A stretch of 64,000 nucleotides of DNA from Spirochaetaceae bacterium (GCA_025355995.1 JANXYQ010000127.1:1-64000); one strand, 5' to 3'; shown: positions 1-9,514, counted from the stretch's first letter. Translations and numbers: made by a program. Notes: generated from the letters alone by a model not told the origin.

Positions 1-924
1 TTCATCATCAAGCGCATCGTCGATCTCTATGAGCGGTCGGAATCCCTGCGCGCGCGCTTCTTCCCCACGCCCTACCTTTCCTGCATGGTCAAGGGCTGCA
101 TGGAGCGTGGATGCGACATTAACTCCGGCGGGGCCGAACTCTCCTTCGTCACCATCGAGGCGGTCACCTACGCCACGGCGGTCGACTCATTGCTCGCGAT
201 CAAGTACTTAGTCTTCGATCGCAAGGAATGCACGATGGGCGGGCTCATCGACGCGCTTAAGGCGAACTGGAAGGGCCATGAGGCCTTAAAAGCGAAGGCT
301 CTGAATAAAGCGCCCAAATACGGCCGCGACGATGCGGAGGCCGACGCTATTGCCAAGGCCGCTATGGAGCTCTGGTGCGGCGAGACTTGGAAACACCGGA
401 CCGCGAGCACGGGACGGCAATTCCGGCCGGGTATGCTCTCCTGGAACTATTGGGCAGGGGACGGCTTCATCATGGCCGCGAGCCCGAACGGTCGGGAGCG
501 GGGACAGTTCCTCTCCAACGCGATATGTCCCTCGAACGGGGCCGACATATACGGCCCAACGTCCAACGCCAATTCCGTGGGCACCGTCCTGGGAGGTCGC
601 GGTGGCGAGGGCGCCGACTGGGGCGACTACCTCAACGCCCTGCCGAACGGCGCGAGCCACACCATCACTTTCAATCCGTCCATCCTCCGGGACGCCGAGC
701 ACCGGGCCAAGTTCAAGGCCTTCCTCCGGGGCTACGCGGAGAAGGGAGGCACGGCCCTACAGATCAACATGCTCGATCCTGAGATGCTGAAAGACGCCCA
801 GGCCCACCCCCAGGAGTACCGGCACCTCCTAGTGCGCGTGACGGGCTACAACGCCTATTTCACGACAATCGGCCGCGAGCTCCAAGACGAGGTCATCGCG
901 CGGGTGAGCCATGGGCGATTCTGA
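1..924 (+). CDS. Glycyl radical enzyme, C-terminal part (pyruvate formate-lyase family)
   Basis: The reading frame is open from base 1, so this is the last ~307 residues of a protein that starts before the window. The C-terminus carries the glycyl radical loop RVTGYNAYF about 25 residues before the stop, the hallmark of the PFL/glycerol dehydratase/CutC family in which a glycine is oxidised to a stable radical under anoxia. The active-site cysteine loop lies upstream of the window, so the substrate (decarboxylation, dehydration or C-N/C-S lysis) cannot be assigned. Its stop overlaps the activase start by 14 bp, showing translational coupling. An internal ATG at 85 should not be taken as the start because homology-like sequence runs upstream of it. 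Confidence 0.9.
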   Translation, partial: FIIKRIVDLYERSESLRARFFPTPYLSCMVKGCMERGCDINSGGAELSFVTIEAVTYATAVDSLLAIKYLVFDRKECTMGGLIDALKANWKGHEALKAKALNKAPKYGRDDAEADAIAKAAMELWCGETWKHRTASTGRQFRPGMLSWNYWAGDGFIMAASPNGRERGQFLSNAICPSNGADIYGPTSNANSVGTVLGGRGGEGADWGDYLNALPNGASHTITFNPSILRDAEHRAKFKAFLRGYAEKGGTALQINMLDPEMLKDAQAHPQEYRHLLVRVTGYNAYFTTIGRELQDEVIARVSHGRF

Positions 925-1942
925 ACCGACGGGCCTCGTGCTCCAGGTCCAGCGCATGTCCACCGAGGACGGCCCGGGCCTCAGGAGCACCGCCTTCCTC
1001 AAGGGTTGCCCCCTGGCGTGCGCCTGGTGCCACAATCCGGAGTCGATCGACCCCCGACCGCAGATTCAGCGGATCGGCCTTCGCTGCATCGCGGCCTCGA
1101 CCGGCGACGGATGCGGCGCCTGCCTCCGCTCCTGCCCGCGAGGCGCCCTCGCTCGCGCGGCCGATGGCGGCATCGGCATCGATCGATCGGCCTGCGACGG
1201 CTGCGGGGAGTGCGCCGATGCTTGCCCGGCCGGCGCTATGGAACTCCTCGGCGAAAGGATGGGCGCTCGGGCGCTCGCAGCCGAGCTCCTGAAGGACAGG
1301 GACTACTACAGGCGCTCCGATCGCGGCGGCGTGACGCTATCCGGAGGGGAGGCGAGCGCCCAGTCTTCGTTCGCATTCGAGACGCTCCGCCTCTGCCGCG
1401 AGTCGGGTGCCCACACTGCCCTGGATACCTGCGGCGTCGTATCGTGGGCAACCCTCGAAGAGCTCTACGCTCAGGTCGACCTCGTTCTCTACGATCTCAA
1501 GGAAGCCGACCCCGAGAGGCATAGGGCCTTCACCGGGCTGGACAACGCGCTCGTATTCGAGAACCTGAGAAAAACCGTCTCCCTCATGCGCACGTCGCCG
1601 ATGCCCGCTGCCCTCTGGATCCGCACTCCGATCGTGCCCGGGGCGACGGATAGGGAAGAGAATCTTCTCGAGCTCGGGGCCCTGATCGCGGACCTCGCGC
1701 CTCCACGGCTCGAGCGGTGGGAGCTTTGCGCCTTCAATAATCTCTGCGCCGAAAAGTACCGGCGGCTCGGGATGGAATGGGAATTTGCCCAAGCTCCTTT
1801 GATGCGGGCGACTGACATGGAGACCCTCGCCGGGGCGGCCCGTCGGGGCTCGCGCGGGCTTGTGGATGTTTCCTGGACGGGCTCGACCGCGGAGGCTTCC
1901 GAACCGGCCTCGATAAAGGCAGAAAGGATGGGATCGCCATGA
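911..1942 (+). CDS. Glycyl-radical enzyme activating protein (radical SAM)
   Basis: 343 aa. It should generate the glycyl radical on the upstream enzyme using S-adenosylmethionine. The radical-SAM triad is CPLACAWC near residue 35 (CxxxCxxC). Between it and the barrel there is a ferredoxin-like insert with CGACLRSCP and CDGCGECADACP, i.e. binding sites for two auxiliary [4Fe-4S] clusters, as in activases of non-PFL glycyl radical enzymes. A GGVTLSGGE motif follows, in which the usual proline after GGE is alanine. The start overlaps the enzyme gene and the end overlaps the next gene by 4 bp, so the unit is an operon. Confidence 0.92.
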   Translation: MGDSEPTGLVLQVQRMSTEDGPGLRSTAFLKGCPLACAWCHNPESIDPRPQIQRIGLRCIAASTGDGCGACLRSCPRGALARAADGGIGIDRSACDGCGECADACPAGAMELLGERMGARALAAELLKDRDYYRRSDRGGVTLSGGEASAQSSFAFETLRLCRESGAHTALDTCGVVSWATLEELYAQVDLVLYDLKEADPERHRAFTGLDNALVFENLRKTVSLMRTSPMPAALWIRTPIVPGATDREENLLELGALIADLAPPRLERWELCAFNNLCAEKYRRLGMEWEFAQAPLMRATDMETLAGAARRGSRGLVDVSWTGSTAEASEPASIKAERMGSP

Positions 1943-2781
1943 GAGACAGCTTCGATGAGCGGGATATTACGGCCTTCGAGCCGGCCGAGAAGGTCGGACT
2001 CGTGGCGACCATGAACGACGCCGGGGAGCCTCATGTCAGCCTGCTCACGACCCTCTCGGCCCTCGGACCCAGGGGAATCACTCTGGGCGAATTCTCCAGA
2101 GGCTTAAGCAAGGAGTTCATGCGGCGGCGGCCCAGGGTCGGCTTCCTCGTGATGAGCCTCGATCGGAAGCTCTGGCGCGGCAGGGCGATATGGAAGCGGA
2201 GCGCCAAAGAGGGGAGCGAGTACGTGAAATACAATCGCCAGCCCATGTTCCGCTACAACACCTACTTCGGCATCAACACTGTCCATTATCTCGATCTAGC
2301 CGGAGTCGAAGGTCCCGCGGCCCTGCCGATGGGCGGAATCGTCCTCGCGACTCTCGCCACCGCCCTCGGGGCCGGCTTCGTGGGCCGCCGCGGCCTGGCG
2401 CCTGGGGACGGGTCCGTGCTTCCTCCCTGCGCGCTGGGCGTGCTCGACGCGATGGCGTCGCTCAACTTCCTGGCCTTCGTGGACGGCGAAGGCTTCCCGC
2501 GACTCGTGCCCGTCATCCAAGCGAGGAGCGCGGGAGCCTCGCGTATCGTATTCTCGCCCGGCCCCTGGGGATCCGAGCTCCGCGAGATCGACGAGGGCGC
2601 TTCCACGGCCCTTTTCTCGATGAACCTCGGCATGGAGAGCCTCCTGGCCCGAGGGAGCTATCGCGCCTCGATGGGCGGAGGCCTCGCCGGCATCGACCTC
2701 GAGTATCTCTACAACTCGGCTCCGCCCTGCCACGGGCAGGTCTATCCCCGAGTACCGCTCGAATCCCTCTCGGAGGCCTGA
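1939..2781 (+). CDS. Pyridoxamine 5'-phosphate oxidase-like flavin-binding protein
   Basis: 280 aa, ATGA overlap with the activase. The N-terminus (VGLVATMNDAGEPHVSLLTT) has the look of the split-barrel PNPOx/FMN-binding fold, where the strand pattern 'vg.vaT....g.Phvs' opens the domain; a second similar segment (SLNFLAFVDGEGFPRLVPV) occurs near residue 180, suggesting a two-domain arrangement. No signal peptide or membrane segment. Its function in a glycyl radical operon is not known to me; it could be a flavoprotein reductase or a flavin-binding accessory. Family assignment is moderate; role is open. Confidence 0.6.
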   Translation: MRDSFDERDITAFEPAEKVGLVATMNDAGEPHVSLLTTLSALGPRGITLGEFSRGLSKEFMRRRPRVGFLVMSLDRKLWRGRAIWKRSAKEGSEYVKYNRQPMFRYNTYFGINTVHYLDLAGVEGPAALPMGGIVLATLATALGAGFVGRRGLAPGDGSVLPPCALGVLDAMASLNFLAFVDGEGFPRLVPVIQARSAGASRIVFSPGPWGSELREIDEGASTALFSMNLGMESLLARGSYRASMGGGLAGIDLEYLYNSAPPCHGQVYPRVPLESLSEA

Positions 2782-3530
2782 TGGAGCCGGCGAGCGAGAA
2801 GGCCCGGTCCCTCAAGGCCCGCTGCGAGTCCGTGCTGGAGAAGCGCCTCATCTCAGGCGAGCTCGCCGCTGGCCAGATCCTTCCGCCCGAGCGCGAGCTC
2901 GCGCTGAGCCTCGGGGTCTCGAGGCCGCTGCTCCACGAGGCCATAGTCGAGCTAGCCGCCAAGGGCTTTCTATCCATCGAGCCCAGGCGAGGCGTGCGGG
3001 TCAGGGACTTCTGGCGCGAGGGGACCCTCTCGACCTTCGGAGCGATCGTGCTCGATGCGGGCGGGGAATTCCCTCCGGAGGTCCTCGAGGATGTGCTTGC
3101 CTTCCGGGTCCTGATCGAGCTCGAGGCGACGAGGCTCGCGGCCGCTCGGCGCGGCGGTGAGTACCTTGCCCCGTTGAAAGAACTGCTTATTCGGGAGGCT
3201 GCCCTGCCTCAAAACCCGGCCGAGATCGAGAGGCGCGCCGCGCTCGACTTGCGCTTCCATCAGCTCATCGCCGACGCTTCGGGCAACCGGGTACTGCCCC
3301 TGGTAATGAGCAGCATCGCCCCGATCTCTTTGCCGATGATCCAGCGCTTCTACCGGGCCGGGCCCGATATCGCCGCGATAAGGGATTACCACCGGCGCAT
3401 CGTGGCGGCCGTCGGGGGGGCTCGCGTCGAGGAGGCGGCGAAGCTGGTAGCCGAGATGCTTGAGCAGGGCGCGGAAGTACTCCGGTCTCCGCGTCGGCGC
3501 GAGCGTAAATCTCGACCTCGGTTGACATAA
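2781..3530 (+). CDS. GntR/FadR-family transcriptional regulator
   Basis: 249 aa; ATG overlaps the preceding stop by one base (TGATG). Residues ~5-75 form a winged helix-turn-helix (ILPPERELALSLGVSRPLLH), followed by an all-helical FCD ligand-binding domain (residues ~90-230) with the metal/ligand-type pattern D..FH..I, LDLRFHQLIADASGN and a later H in DYHRRIV. Being the last gene of the glycyl radical operon, it is the probable regulator of that operon by a carboxylate-type ligand, which is an inference from position and family. Confidence 0.88.
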   Translation: MEPASEKARSLKARCESVLEKRLISGELAAGQILPPERELALSLGVSRPLLHEAIVELAAKGFLSIEPRRGVRVRDFWREGTLSTFGAIVLDAGGEFPPEVLEDVLAFRVLIELEATRLAAARRGGEYLAPLKELLIREAALPQNPAEIERRAALDLRFHQLIADASGNRVLPLVMSSIAPISLPMIQRFYRAGPDIAAIRDYHRRIVAAVGGARVEEAAKLVAEMLEQGAEVLRSPRRRERKSRPRLT

Positions 3531-3556
3531 GCTTGCTATGTCGGCGGAGGCGACCA

Positions 3557-3727
3557 ATGACCGTGCTGGAGACGAGAGACATCAACCGGAAGCCGAAGAT
3601 CAGTGCCTTTTTCGGAGAACGAACTATCTCTTGGCCAAAAGCGCGTAGAAGCGAATTCCCGGGCCTTCGCTTATCCGCCACGGGAAACAGGTACCTGGCC
3701 ATCGACCGCATGCGCCAAAAAACATAG
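3557..3727 (+). CDS. Possible small ORF of unknown function
   Basis: 56 codons, ATG preceded by a GGAGG at the right distance (3546-3550). Composition is lower in G+C than the neighbours and I recognise no family. The rest of the 3531-3846 gap holds regulatory DNA (see the operator and promoter entries). It may be non-coding. Confidence 0.2.
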   Translation: MTVLETRDINRKPKISAFFGERTISWPKARRSEFPGLRLSATGNRYLAIDRMRQKT

Positions 3728-3728
3728 A

Positions 3729-3748
3729 GCATTCACGATCCGTTCACA
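3729..3748 (+). promoter_or_regulatory. Putative response-regulator box upstream of csoR operon
   Basis: Two TTCA(C) half-sites, TTCA at 3732-3735 and TTCA at 3743-3746, lie 11 bp apart on the same face of the helix, as expected for an OmpR-type regulator. The 20-bp site matches the site at 10121-10140 at 16 of 20 positions. It ends 19 bp before the -35 hexamer, an activator position. The natural candidate binder is the response regulator encoded at 6833-7546. Confidence 0.5.
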
Positions 3749-3767
3749 CATTCCGAGGGTCCATCCC

Positions 3768-3796
3768 TTGATCATGAATATCGGCCTGCTTATCTT
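3768..3796 (+). promoter_or_regulatory. Promoter of the csoR-copA operon
   Basis: TTGATC (3768-3773), 17-bp spacer, TATCTT (3791-3796). Predicted transcription start is near 3803, exactly where the CsoR-like operator begins. Confidence 0.55.
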
Positions 3797-3802
3797 TAAC
3801 AC

Positions 3803-3823
3803 ACCCCCACCGTGGGAGGGGGT
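3803..3823 (+). promoter_or_regulatory. CsoR-type operator
   Basis: G/C-rich inverted repeat: acccccac (3803-3810), 5-bp centre, gagggggt (3816-3823), with 7 of 8 arm positions complementary. CsoR/RcnR repressors bind such C-tract/G-tract palindromes. It overlaps the predicted start site and lies 23 bp before the csoR ATG, so it fits autorepression relieved by Cu(I). Confidence 0.65.
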
Positions 3824-3846
3824 ATTCCCGGAATGAGGAACGGACG

Positions 3847-4119
3847 ATGGACCATTGCGGAGAGGAAAGCATCAAGGCGCTCGGGCACCTGAAGACCGCC
3901 CGCGGGCAGATCGACGGCATTGCGCGCATGATCGAAGAGGACCGTTACTGCATAGAGGTCTCGAACCAGATCCAGGCGGCGATCGCCCTCCTCAAGAAAG
4001 CGAACCTAATCATCCTCAAGCAGCACATGAACACCTGCGTGAAGGATGCGGCGAAGGCGAAGAATGGCAGCGAGAAGATCGACGAGATTTCGATGATCCT
4101 CGAGAAGTATATAGGATAG
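3847..4119 (+). CDS. csoR: Copper-sensing transcriptional repressor CsoR
   Basis: 90 aa, the usual size for the CsoR/RcnR family of four-helix metal-sensing repressors. The Cu(I) ligand triad C-H-C is complete: Cys35 (DRYCIE), His60 and Cys64 (QHMNTC). The N-terminal [15 protein letters not shown] is the family's DNA-binding helix. GAGGA lies 7-11 bases ahead of the ATG. First gene of an operon that continues into copA with a 10-bp gap. The palindrome at 3803-3823 is the likely target. Confidence 0.93.
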   Translation: MDHCGEESIKALGHLKTARGQIDGIARMIEEDRYCIEVSNQIQAAIALLKKANLIILKQHMNTCVKDAAKAKNGSEKIDEISMILEKYIG

Positions 4120-4129
4120 GAGCGCGAAG

Positions 4130-6628
4130 ATGGTTCAGGCACTTCAGCTGCAGATACGGGGCATGACCTGCGCGGCCTGCGCCCAGGCCTCCGAGCGGGC
4201 GGTGAAAAAGCTTCCCGGCGTGGAAGAGGCGGCGGTCAATTTCTCGACCGAGAAGCTGCTCGTCAAGTTCGAGGACGGGAAGCTGACGATCGACCAGATC
4301 AAGACAGCCGTCGCCAAGGCGGGCTACGAGGCCGTAGACGACCGGGAATCCAAGGACGTCGCCATCCCCATCGGCGGCATGACCTGCGCCGCCTGCGCGA
4401 AAACGATAGAACGTGTCGTCGGCAAGCTTCCCGGCGTCGACTCGGTCTCGGTCAATTTCGCGACCGAAAAAGCCTCCGTGAAGTACGATCCGGCGGCGAT
4501 CCGCCTCTCCGAGATCAAGCGCGCAATTACGAAGGCCGGTTATATGCCTCTGGCCATCGCGGAAGCCGGCGCCAAGACGGATGAACATAAGGCCGCCAAA
4601 GAGCGGGAGATACGCGTGCTCTGGACGAAGTTCGTCATCTCAGCATGCTTCTCGATTCCCCTACTCTATATCGCCATGGGCGCGATGCTCGGCTGGCCGC
4701 TGCCTTCCGCCATCGACTCGATGAACTTTCCTCTTCGCTACGCGCTGCTTGAGATCTGCCTGGTTATTCCCGTGATCGCCGCGGGCTATCGATTCTATGT
4801 CGTCGGCGTCAAGGCGATCCTTCGCGGCTCGCCCAATATGGATTCCCTCATCGCGATGGGAACGTCCGCGGCCGTCCTCTATAGCCTCTACTCTACATTC
4901 CAGATTGCGGCGGGCGAATTCAAGGCCGTGAACAGCCTCTACTTCGAGACCGCCGGAGTCATCATCACCTTGATCCTGCTCGGCAAATCCCTGGAGGCGG
5001 TCACCAAGGGCAGGACATCGGAATCGATCAAGAAGCTCATGGGACTGGCGCCCAAGACGGCGACGGTGATCCACGATGGCGTGGAACTCGAGATCCCGAT
5101 AGACGAGGTCGAAGCCGGCGACACGGTCATGGTTCGCCCCGGCGAGAAGATCCCCGTGGACGGCGAAGTATTGAGCGGGCACGGCGCGGTCGACGAGTCC
5201 ATGATAACGGGAGAGAGCATCCCCGTGGAGAAGGTCGTCGGCGACCAAGTCATCGGCGCCTCGATGAACAAGAACGGCTCGATCACCTTCAAGGCGACCA
5301 AGGTCGGCGCGGACACGATGCTCTCCCGCATCATCAAGCTCGTCGAGGACGCCCAGGGCTCCAAAGCCCCCATCGCGCAGATGGCGGACATCGTCTCCGG
5401 CTATTTCGTGCCCATTGTATTCGGGATAGCCATCCTGGCGGCGGGTACATGGCTCCTCCTGGGACACAGCTTCGTGTTCGCCCTCACGGTTTTCGTCGCG
5501 GTCCTGACCATTGCCTGCCCGTGCGCCCTGGGTCTGGCTACGCCGACCGCCATCATGGTCGGCACCGGCAAGGGCGCCGAGCATGGGGTGCTCATCAAGT
5601 CTGGCGCTGCCCTCGAGATGGCGCACAAGGTCGATACGATCGTCTTCGACAAAACCGGAACCATCACCAAGGGAGTGCCCTCGCTCACGGATATCGTGCG
5701 CGCAGGCGATCTTTCCGCCCTCGGCCTCGACGAGCTGGGGCTCCTGTCCCTCGCGGCCTCGGCCGAGAAGGCGTCGGAGCATCCGCTAGGGGAGGCCGTG
5801 CTTAGGGCCGCCGACGAGCGCGGTGCGGCTGTCGTCGCGGCAGAGGATTTCTCCGCGGTGCCGGGCCACGGGATCAAGGCCCTCATCGCGGGAAGGCGAG
5901 TCCTCCTGGGCAACGCCCGCCACCTCTCGGCCGAGGGCGTCGATCCCGCGGCCGGCGTCGACGATGCCGATCGATTCTCCGGCGAGGGCAAGACGCCGAT
6001 GTTCATCGCAGTCGATGGGCGTTACGCGGGGCTCATCGCGGTCGCCGATCCCGTGAAGGAGTCCAGCGCGAAGGCCATCGCCGCCCTGCGCGAAATGGGG
6101 ATTTCCGTGGCGATGATAACCGGCGACTCGAAGCGCACCGCCCAGGCCATAGCCAGGCAGGTCGGCATCGACATCATCCTCGCCGAGGTCCTGCCCCAGG
6201 ACAAGGCGGCCGAGGTCAAGCAGCTCCAGGCGGCTGGCAGGATAGTCGCCATGGTCGGGGACGGGATCAACGACGCCCCCGCCTTGGCTCAGGCCGACGT
6301 CGGGATAGCCATCGGCTCTGGCACCGACGTCGCCATGGAAAGCGCCGACATAGTGCTCATGCGATCCGACCTGATGGACGTTCCCACCGCGATGAAGCTG
6401 TCCAAGAGCGTCATCCGCAACATCAAGCAGAACCTTTTCTGGGCATTCGGCTACAACGTCCTGGGCATACCGGTGGCCGCCGGCCTCCTGTATGCCTTCG
6501 GTGGCCCTCTCTTGAACCCGATACTGGCGGCGGCCGCCATGTCCATGAGCTCGGTTTCCGTCCTGACCAACGCCCTGCGATTAAAGCGCTTTAAGCCGTA
6601 TTCAATCACCTCAAGGAGCGTGCGATGA
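4130..6628 (+). CDS. copA: Cu(I)-exporting P1B-type ATPase
   Basis: 832 aa inner-membrane ATPase that pumps Cu(I) out of the cytoplasm. Two N-terminal heavy-metal-associated domains have MTCAAC at residues 12-17 and 84-89. The transmembrane CPC copper motif is at 463-465, the phosphorylated aspartate is D507 in DKTGT, and the hinge GDGIND is at 710-715. All P1B core elements are therefore intact and the length is normal. It follows csoR by 10 bp and its stop overlaps copZ by 4 bp. Confidence 0.96.
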   Translation: MVQALQLQIRGMTCAACAQASERAVKKLPGVEEAAVNFSTEKLLVKFEDGKLTIDQIKTAVAKAGYEAVDDRESKDVAIPIGGMTCAACAKTIERVVGKLPGVDSVSVNFATEKASVKYDPAAIRLSEIKRAITKAGYMPLAIAEAGAKTDEHKAAKEREIRVLWTKFVISACFSIPLLYIAMGAMLGWPLPSAIDSMNFPLRYALLEICLVIPVIAAGYRFYVVGVKAILRGSPNMDSLIAMGTSAAVLYSLYSTFQIAAGEFKAVNSLYFETAGVIITLILLGKSLEAVTKGRTSESIKKLMGLAPKTATVIHDGVELEIPIDEVEAGDTVMVRPGEKIPVDGEVLSGHGAVDESMITGESIPVEKVVGDQVIGASMNKNGSITFKATKVGADTMLSRIIKLVEDAQGSKAPIAQMADIVSGYFVPIVFGIAILAAGTWLLLGHSFVFALTVFVAVLTIACPCALGLATPTAIMVGTGKGAEHGVLIKSGAALEMAHKVDTIVFDKTGTITKGVPSLTDIVRAGDLSALGLDELGLLSLAASAEKASEHPLGEAVLRAADERGAAVVAAEDFSAVPGHGIKALIAGRRVLLGNARHLSAEGVDPAAGVDDADRFSGEGKTPMFIAVDGRYAGLIAVADPVKESSAKAIAALREMGISVAMITGDSKRTAQAIARQVGIDIILAEVLPQDKAAEVKQLQAAGRIVAMVGDGINDAPALAQADVGIAIGSGTDVAMESADIVLMRSDLMDVPTAMKLSKSVIRNIKQNLFWAFGYNVLGIPVAAGLLYAFGGPLLNPILAAAAMSMSSVSVLTNALRLKRFKPYSITSRSVR

Positions 6629-6840
6629 AGAAGACACTGTCGATCGAAGGCATGAGCTGCGGCCATTGCGTCAACCATGTCAAGAATGCGTTGGCCGACG
6701 TAGCGGGAGTCGAGAGCGCCGAGGTCGACCTCGGCACGAAAAAAGCGGTCGTGAGCGGCCTCGCCCTCGATGACGCGGCCCTCAAGGCGGCCGTCGCCGA
6801 GGCGGGATACGAAGTCGTCGCCATCGCCGCTCATGCCTGA
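6625..6840 (+). CDS. copZ: Copper chaperone CopZ (HMA domain)
   Basis: 71 aa single heavy-metal-associated domain with MSCGHC at residues 10-15. The histidine between the cysteines is typical of bacterial CopZ. It delivers Cu(I) to the ATPase HMA domains or to CsoR. Overlaps copA by 4 bp and the next gene by 8 bp, so its expression is coupled to both. Confidence 0.9.
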   Translation: MKKTLSIEGMSCGHCVNHVKNALADVAGVESAEVDLGTKKAVVSGLALDDAALKAAVAEAGYEVVAIAAHA

Positions 6841-7546
6841 CAAGGTCCTGGTCGCCGACGACGAGGAGAAGATTGCCCGGATGGTCGCGAGCTATCTCGA
6901 GGCCTCCGGCTTTCAGCCGCTCCTCGCCTTCGACGGCAAAGCGGCGCTCAGCCTGTTCAAGGAGCACGCCCCCATCTGCCTCATCCTCGACGTCAATATG
7001 CCGGGAGCCGACGGCCTGGATGTGGCGCGCGAAGTGAGGAGGACCTCCTCGGTCCCCATCATTTTCCTGACCGCGCGCGCGGACGAGACGGACAGGATCC
7101 TGGGCCTCGAGCTAGGAGCCGACGATTATATCGCCAAGCCTTTCTGCCCGCGCGAGCTCGTCGCGCGGGTTCGCGCGGTCCTGAGGCGGAGTCCGGGCGG
7201 GACGCTCTCCGGCGTTTCCGATCAGGGTCCGAGCCTGCTCAAGCTGGGCGGCGTAGAGCTGGACATCAAGAAGCGCAGGGCCTCGGTCGCGGGCCGCGAG
7301 GTCAGCTTGACCGCGATCCAGTTCGACATCCTCGTCCAGTTGATGAAGGAGCCGGGCAGGGTATGGACCCGCCTCGAAATCCTCGAGCGCGCGGTCGGAG
7401 CGCGCTACGAGGGCTATGAGCGCACCATCGACGCCCATATCAAGAACATCCGCAAGGCCATAGGCGACGACAGCGAGGATCCCAAATTCATCGGAACCAT
7501 GAGGGGGGTGGGCTACCGCTTCCTCGAAAGCCGCGATGAGGCTTAA
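6833..7546 (+). CDS. OmpR-family response regulator (probable copper responder)
   Basis: 237 aa. Receiver domain with acidic pocket DDEE near residue 9 and phosphoacceptor D53 (LILDVNMPG), the conserved TAR loop and K in YIAKPF. The C-terminal winged helix (from ~residue 145) has the OmpR pattern TAIQFDILVQLM and GVGYRF. The start at 6833 is inside copZ; an upstream in-frame ATG (6770) is within copZ coding sequence and less likely. Position between copZ and a sensor kinase suggests a CusR/CopR role. The direct repeats at 3729, 10047 and 10121 are candidate binding sites. Confidence 0.9.
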   Translation: MPDKVLVADDEEKIARMVASYLEASGFQPLLAFDGKAALSLFKEHAPICLILDVNMPGADGLDVAREVRRTSSVPIIFLTARADETDRILGLELGADDYIAKPFCPRELVARVRAVLRRSPGGTLSGVSDQGPSLLKLGGVELDIKKRRASVAGREVSLTAIQFDILVQLMKEPGRVWTRLEILERAVGARYEGYERTIDAHIKNIRKAIGDDSEDPKFIGTMRGVGYRFLESRDEA

Positions 7547-8993
7547 GTCCCGGCTCTCGCTTTTTTTCTGCGCCGTCATCCTCGTCGGCTCGGCTGCATC
7601 CCTCGCCCTGGTCAGGCTCACGACCGAGAATCTCTTCAGGTCTTTCGTATACTCGGGGGACGCGAGCAAGGCCAAGATCTACGCCGCGATCCTTGGCGAC
7701 TACTTCTCGATGAACCGCAGCTGGGACGGCGCGCAGGTCTTTCTCTCGGAGATTCCCAAGCAAGTCTTCATCACCCTGGATAAAAGCATTCGCGGAGACC
7801 GCGTCGGACAACGGGACGGCCCGATCGCCGCCTACCCGTACGACACCATCCGCAATTTGCTGGCCGACCGCATCGTAGTGGCCGATTTGAAGGGCATCAT
7901 CGTCGCGGACACCTCCGGCAAGCTCCTCGGCACCGTCCACCCCGCGATGCACCTCGCCCATGGGTTTCCCGTAACCGTCGATTTCGCGAAGGTGGGGACC
8001 GTGCTCGTGGGCTCGATGGTCGATTCCTCCCTCACCGGGATCAACGAGCGCTTTCTCGCCTCGGTCTCCGCCTCGATACTGTGGGCGACCATCGGATCGA
8101 GCCTGCTCGCGCTCCTGATGGGGCTTCTGTTCGCTGGCCGCGTCACGCGCCCCTTGGCGGCGCTAAACAGCGCCGCGCGAAGGGTGGCGGCCGGAGACCT
8201 ATCACCCATAGTCGAGACGCGGAGCAACGACGAGATCGCCGAGCTCTCGCTGTCCTTCAATGCGATGACCGAGGAGCTCAGGCGGCTCGAGGAGGCCAAG
8301 AAGCGCATCATCGCCGACGCCGCGCACGAGCTTAGGACGCCGGTCACCCTGATACAGGGCACCGTCGAGGCGATGATCGATGGCGTCTATCCCCTGGAAA
8401 TCTCGACTCTGCGGTCGATGCACGAAGAGACGATCCGGCTCTCCAAGCTGATCGACTCCTTGCGCGAGCTCGAGACGATCGAATCGGGCGAACTCGAACT
8501 GGAATTGGAGGAGGTCGATCCCCTCGAGATCGTTCGCAGGGCGGTCTCGCTCTTCACCGCCCGGGCAGCGGCGAAGCGGATCGAGCTTTCGGTCGTATGC
8601 GGGGAAGAGCCCGGCCCCACGCTCATCGCCGACTACCTGCGTTTGAGCGAGATCGTCTACAACCTCATTTCCAACGCCCTCAAGTACAGCCCCGACGGCA
8701 GCCGCGTGAGATTGAGCGTCAGTTCCGACCGCGCCTGCGTGAACTCCCGCGGCGAGCGCGGCGTCGTCAGCATAGCGGTCGACGATTCTGGCCCAGGCAT
8801 ACCGAAAGAGGAGCGAGAAAGGATATTCGAGCGCTTCTATCGCATAGACCGATCGCGGGCCCAGGATCTGGGCGGCCGCGGCCTCGGACTGGCCATCGCT
8901 TCGGAGATCGCCAAGGCCCATGGAGGCCGGATCGAGGTCGGCGAATGCGACCTGGGCGGGGCGTCCTTCGTCGCGAGGCTGCCCGGGCGCTGA
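7536..8993 (+). CDS. Membrane sensor histidine kinase of the copper operon
   Basis: 485 aa, overlaps the response regulator by 11 bp. TM helix at ~7-27, a periplasmic sensor domain of about 150 residues, second TM near 185, HAMP, then HisKA with H264 in DAAHELRTP and a HATPase domain (N-box LISNALKYSP, G1 DSGPGI, G2 GRGLGLAI). The periplasmic domain has a few histidines and methionines but no obvious CusS-type metal cluster that I can assign. Most likely senses periplasmic copper or envelope stress. Confidence 0.88.
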   Translation: MRLKSRLSLFFCAVILVGSAASLALVRLTTENLFRSFVYSGDASKAKIYAAILGDYFSMNRSWDGAQVFLSEIPKQVFITLDKSIRGDRVGQRDGPIAAYPYDTIRNLLADRIVVADLKGIIVADTSGKLLGTVHPAMHLAHGFPVTVDFAKVGTVLVGSMVDSSLTGINERFLASVSASILWATIGSSLLALLMGLLFAGRVTRPLAALNSAARRVAAGDLSPIVETRSNDEIAELSLSFNAMTEELRRLEEAKKRIIADAAHELRTPVTLIQGTVEAMIDGVYPLEISTLRSMHEETIRLSKLIDSLRELETIESGELELELEEVDPLEIVRRAVSLFTARAAAKRIELSVVCGEEPGPTLIADYLRLSEIVYNLISNALKYSPDGSRVRLSVSSDRACVNSRGERGVVSIAVDDSGPGIPKEERERIFERFYRIDRSRAQDLGGRGLGLAIASEIAKAHGGRIEVGECDLGGASFVARLPGR

Positions 8994-9030
8994 TGCAGCA
9001 CGAATTCGAACCATTCAAGGGGAGGCGAGC

Positions 9031-9495
9031 ATGCGGCATTTATCCCTGAATCGAAGGACCTTGACGATCGCCGTCGCAGTGGGAATCTGCGCCTTGGCCA
9101 TTGCCGTGGCCTTGGCCGGGGAGAGCCCCGCGGCCCCGGCGGCGGTCGGCGCGCGAATCGAAGTACCGGGTGGATCGTACCTGCGTGTCGACGCTAGAGC
9201 TCTCGCTTCGATGTTGACGAAAAAGGATTTCTACTTCGTCAATGTCCATATCCCCTATGCCGGCGAGATCGCGAACACGGATGCGTGTATTCCCTTCGAC
9301 CAGACCAGGGAGCTCATCAAGGGTCTCCCCAAGGACAGGGGAGCGAAGATCGTCCTCTACTGCCGCTCGGGGAGGATGTCCGAGCTTGCGGCCAAGGACC
9401 TCGTCAAGGAAGGCTATACCGACCTGATCGACCTCGAAGGCGGCATGAATGCCTGGCAGGAAGCCGGATTCGCCCTCGTTCAGGCAAAGAGATAA
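9031..9495 (+). CDS. Exported rhodanese-domain protein
   Basis: 154 aa; start chosen at 9031 because GGGGAGG sits just upstream (9019-9025). N-terminal positive residues followed by a hydrophobic helix (residues ~8-30) ending in ALA predict export or membrane anchoring. A single rhodanese domain carries the persulfide cysteine in LYCRSGRMS and a HIPYAGEI segment where CDC25-type domains have H-x-P-G-A-x. Last gene of the copper operon, 37 bp after the kinase. An extracytoplasmic sulfurtransferase next to copper export could help in sulfide/thiol chemistry; that role is inferred. Confidence 0.8.
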   Translation: MRHLSLNRRTLTIAVAVGICALAIAVALAGESPAAPAAVGARIEVPGGSYLRVDARALASMLTKKDFYFVNVHIPYAGEIANTDACIPFDQTRELIKGLPKDRGAKIVLYCRSGRMSELAAKDLVKEGYTDLIDLEGGMNAWQEAGFALVQAKR

Positions 9496-9514
9496 GGGCG
9501 CCCAAGGATATAGA

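Noticed and set aside
3522-3542. TTGACA and the GACATA/TATGTC inverted repeat after the GntR gene
   Set aside because: No -10 lies at 16-18 bp, and there is no T-run for a terminator; the palindrome alone is too short to call.
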